20,134 nt of DNA from a virus: positions 1 through 20,134 of IMG/VR virus record IMGVR_UViG_3300035206_000034. One strand, 5' to 3'. The notes below the pieces were generated by a model. It made no database searches, was not told where the DNA came from, and was given only the letters and a program-made list of their open reading frames with translations. Shown here piece by piece: positions 19,670-20,134 of the stretch; the stretch's first letter is position 1, and each line of letters starts with the position of its first letter. A program made the translations under genes and the position numbers.

Positions 19670-20122
19670 TTAGTTTCTCATCAAGATTTTATCTACTGTA
19701 CCAGTTGATGTGTTTAACCATGAAACTCTCATCCAATTGACGTTTGCTTGTATGACGTATCCTTGAACACCAGTTTCATTATTAATAGTAATATCTGGGT
19801 CATACATAAGTCTTGGAGTTAAATCGAACCAATCACTATCTGATGTACTAGGCTGTACACTCAAATCACCTTCTATTTTTATAACTCCTGTAAATCCGTT
19901 GTAATATAACGCAAATGTGTGTAATGATTTTGATTTAATAGTGTTACCAGCACCATCAAATACTGTTGAGATTAACTTAGTGCCATCATCAAAGAATGTT
20001 GCTGTTTCTTGTGAGTCTTCAAACTCAGGATAAACATCATCTAACACTTCAAGCACACCATGAGCATTATCGTTCACGTCAGTATAGATTATTTGCTCTA
20101 CACCATCTTTAACCGTATACAT
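19670..20122 (-). CDS. Unknown beta-rich protein, possibly extending beyond the window
   Basis: The stretch from the ATG at 20122 encodes 150 residues, but the frame stays open to the window edge (20134, with four more codons) and there is no ribosome site before the ATG, so the true start may lie outside. The sequence is beta-rich and Asp/Thr-rich (QIIYTDVNDNAHGVLEVLDD, FDGAGNTIKSKSLHTFALYY, WMRVSWLNTSTGTVDKILM), which is the look of a small phage structural or decoration protein rather than an enzyme. No family is recognised. It precedes the primase gene by 47 bases; the primase promoter lies in that gap. Confidence 0.6.
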   Translation of the reverse strand: MYTVKDGVEQIIYTDVNDNAHGVLEVLDDVYPEFEDSQETATFFDDGTKLISTVFDGAGNTIKSKSLHTFALYYNGFTGVIKIEGDLSVQPSTSDSDWFDLTPRLMYDPDITINNETGVQGYVIQANVNWMRVSWLNTSTGTVDKILMRN

Positions 20123-20134
20123 TGCGAACTGATA

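Overview
This window reads as part of the genome of an AT-rich, T4-like (tailed, contractile-type) phage, most likely marine. The grounds are a T4-type primase (gp61-like) and replicative helicase (gp41-like), a PAAR spike-tip protein (T4 gp5.4-like), a tail-fibre-like protein with a Mtd-type N terminus, several small proteins of kinds I associate with marine T4-like phages, and repeated T4-style late promoter motifs. Every gene I can support lies on the minus strand and is transcribed from high to low coordinates. Genes are tightly packed, often with 1-8 base overlaps, and no gap exceeds about 125 bases. The host cannot be named from the sequence. The kinase pair at the low-coordinate end resembles the gammaproteobacterial YeaG/YeaH pair, but that shows only where those genes may have come from.

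Layout in transcription order. (1) 20134-17863: an unidentified beta-rich protein, primase, a ClpP-like protease with a proline-rich N terminus, and the helicase. Sigma70-like promoters precede the primase and the helicase. (2) 16430-13306: small unknown proteins, a ligase-like nucleotidyltransferase with a KWDG motif (DUF6267-like), a 49-residue basic protein, a DUF6356-like membrane protein and a 259-residue unknown. The block ends at a clear intrinsic terminator (13262-13281). (3) 13181-8374: a putative XhlA/holin-like membrane protein, a very basic protein, and a run of acidic or coiled proteins that look like head or internal virion components. One of these, 409 residues long, contains a perfect 31-bp direct repeat encoding a possible prohead-protease site. 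(4) 8333-7644: a PD-(D/E)XK (RecB/Cas4-like) nuclease with its own early-type promoter. (5) 7628-4139: tail or baseplate proteins, comprising a fibre-like protein, a small beta-barrel-like protein, the PAAR protein and a 611-residue protein with a long hydrophobic Ala/Gly-rich core. (6) 4017-2459: a P-loop kinase and a GT-A type glycosyltransferase. (7) 2399-1: a full-length PrkA/YeaG serine kinase followed by the start of its partner YeaH (DUF444), which runs off the window.

Regulation can be partly read from the sequence. The nonamer GATAAATAC occurs six times exactly on the minus strand, each time 19-36 bases before a start codon; near-variants precede two further genes. I read it as the late promoter of this phage. 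Sigma70-like promoters with 17-base spacers precede the primase, helicase, nuclease and P-loop kinase genes. For the primase and nuclease the -10 box ends only 6 bases before the ATG and no Shine-Dalgarno sequence is visible, so both may be leaderless.

The most notable content is the virus-borne PrkA-YeaH stress-kinase pair placed behind a late-type promoter. Next are the KWDG ligase-like enzyme, the in-frame duplicated cleavage-like motif, and the shared leaderless early-promoter architecture.
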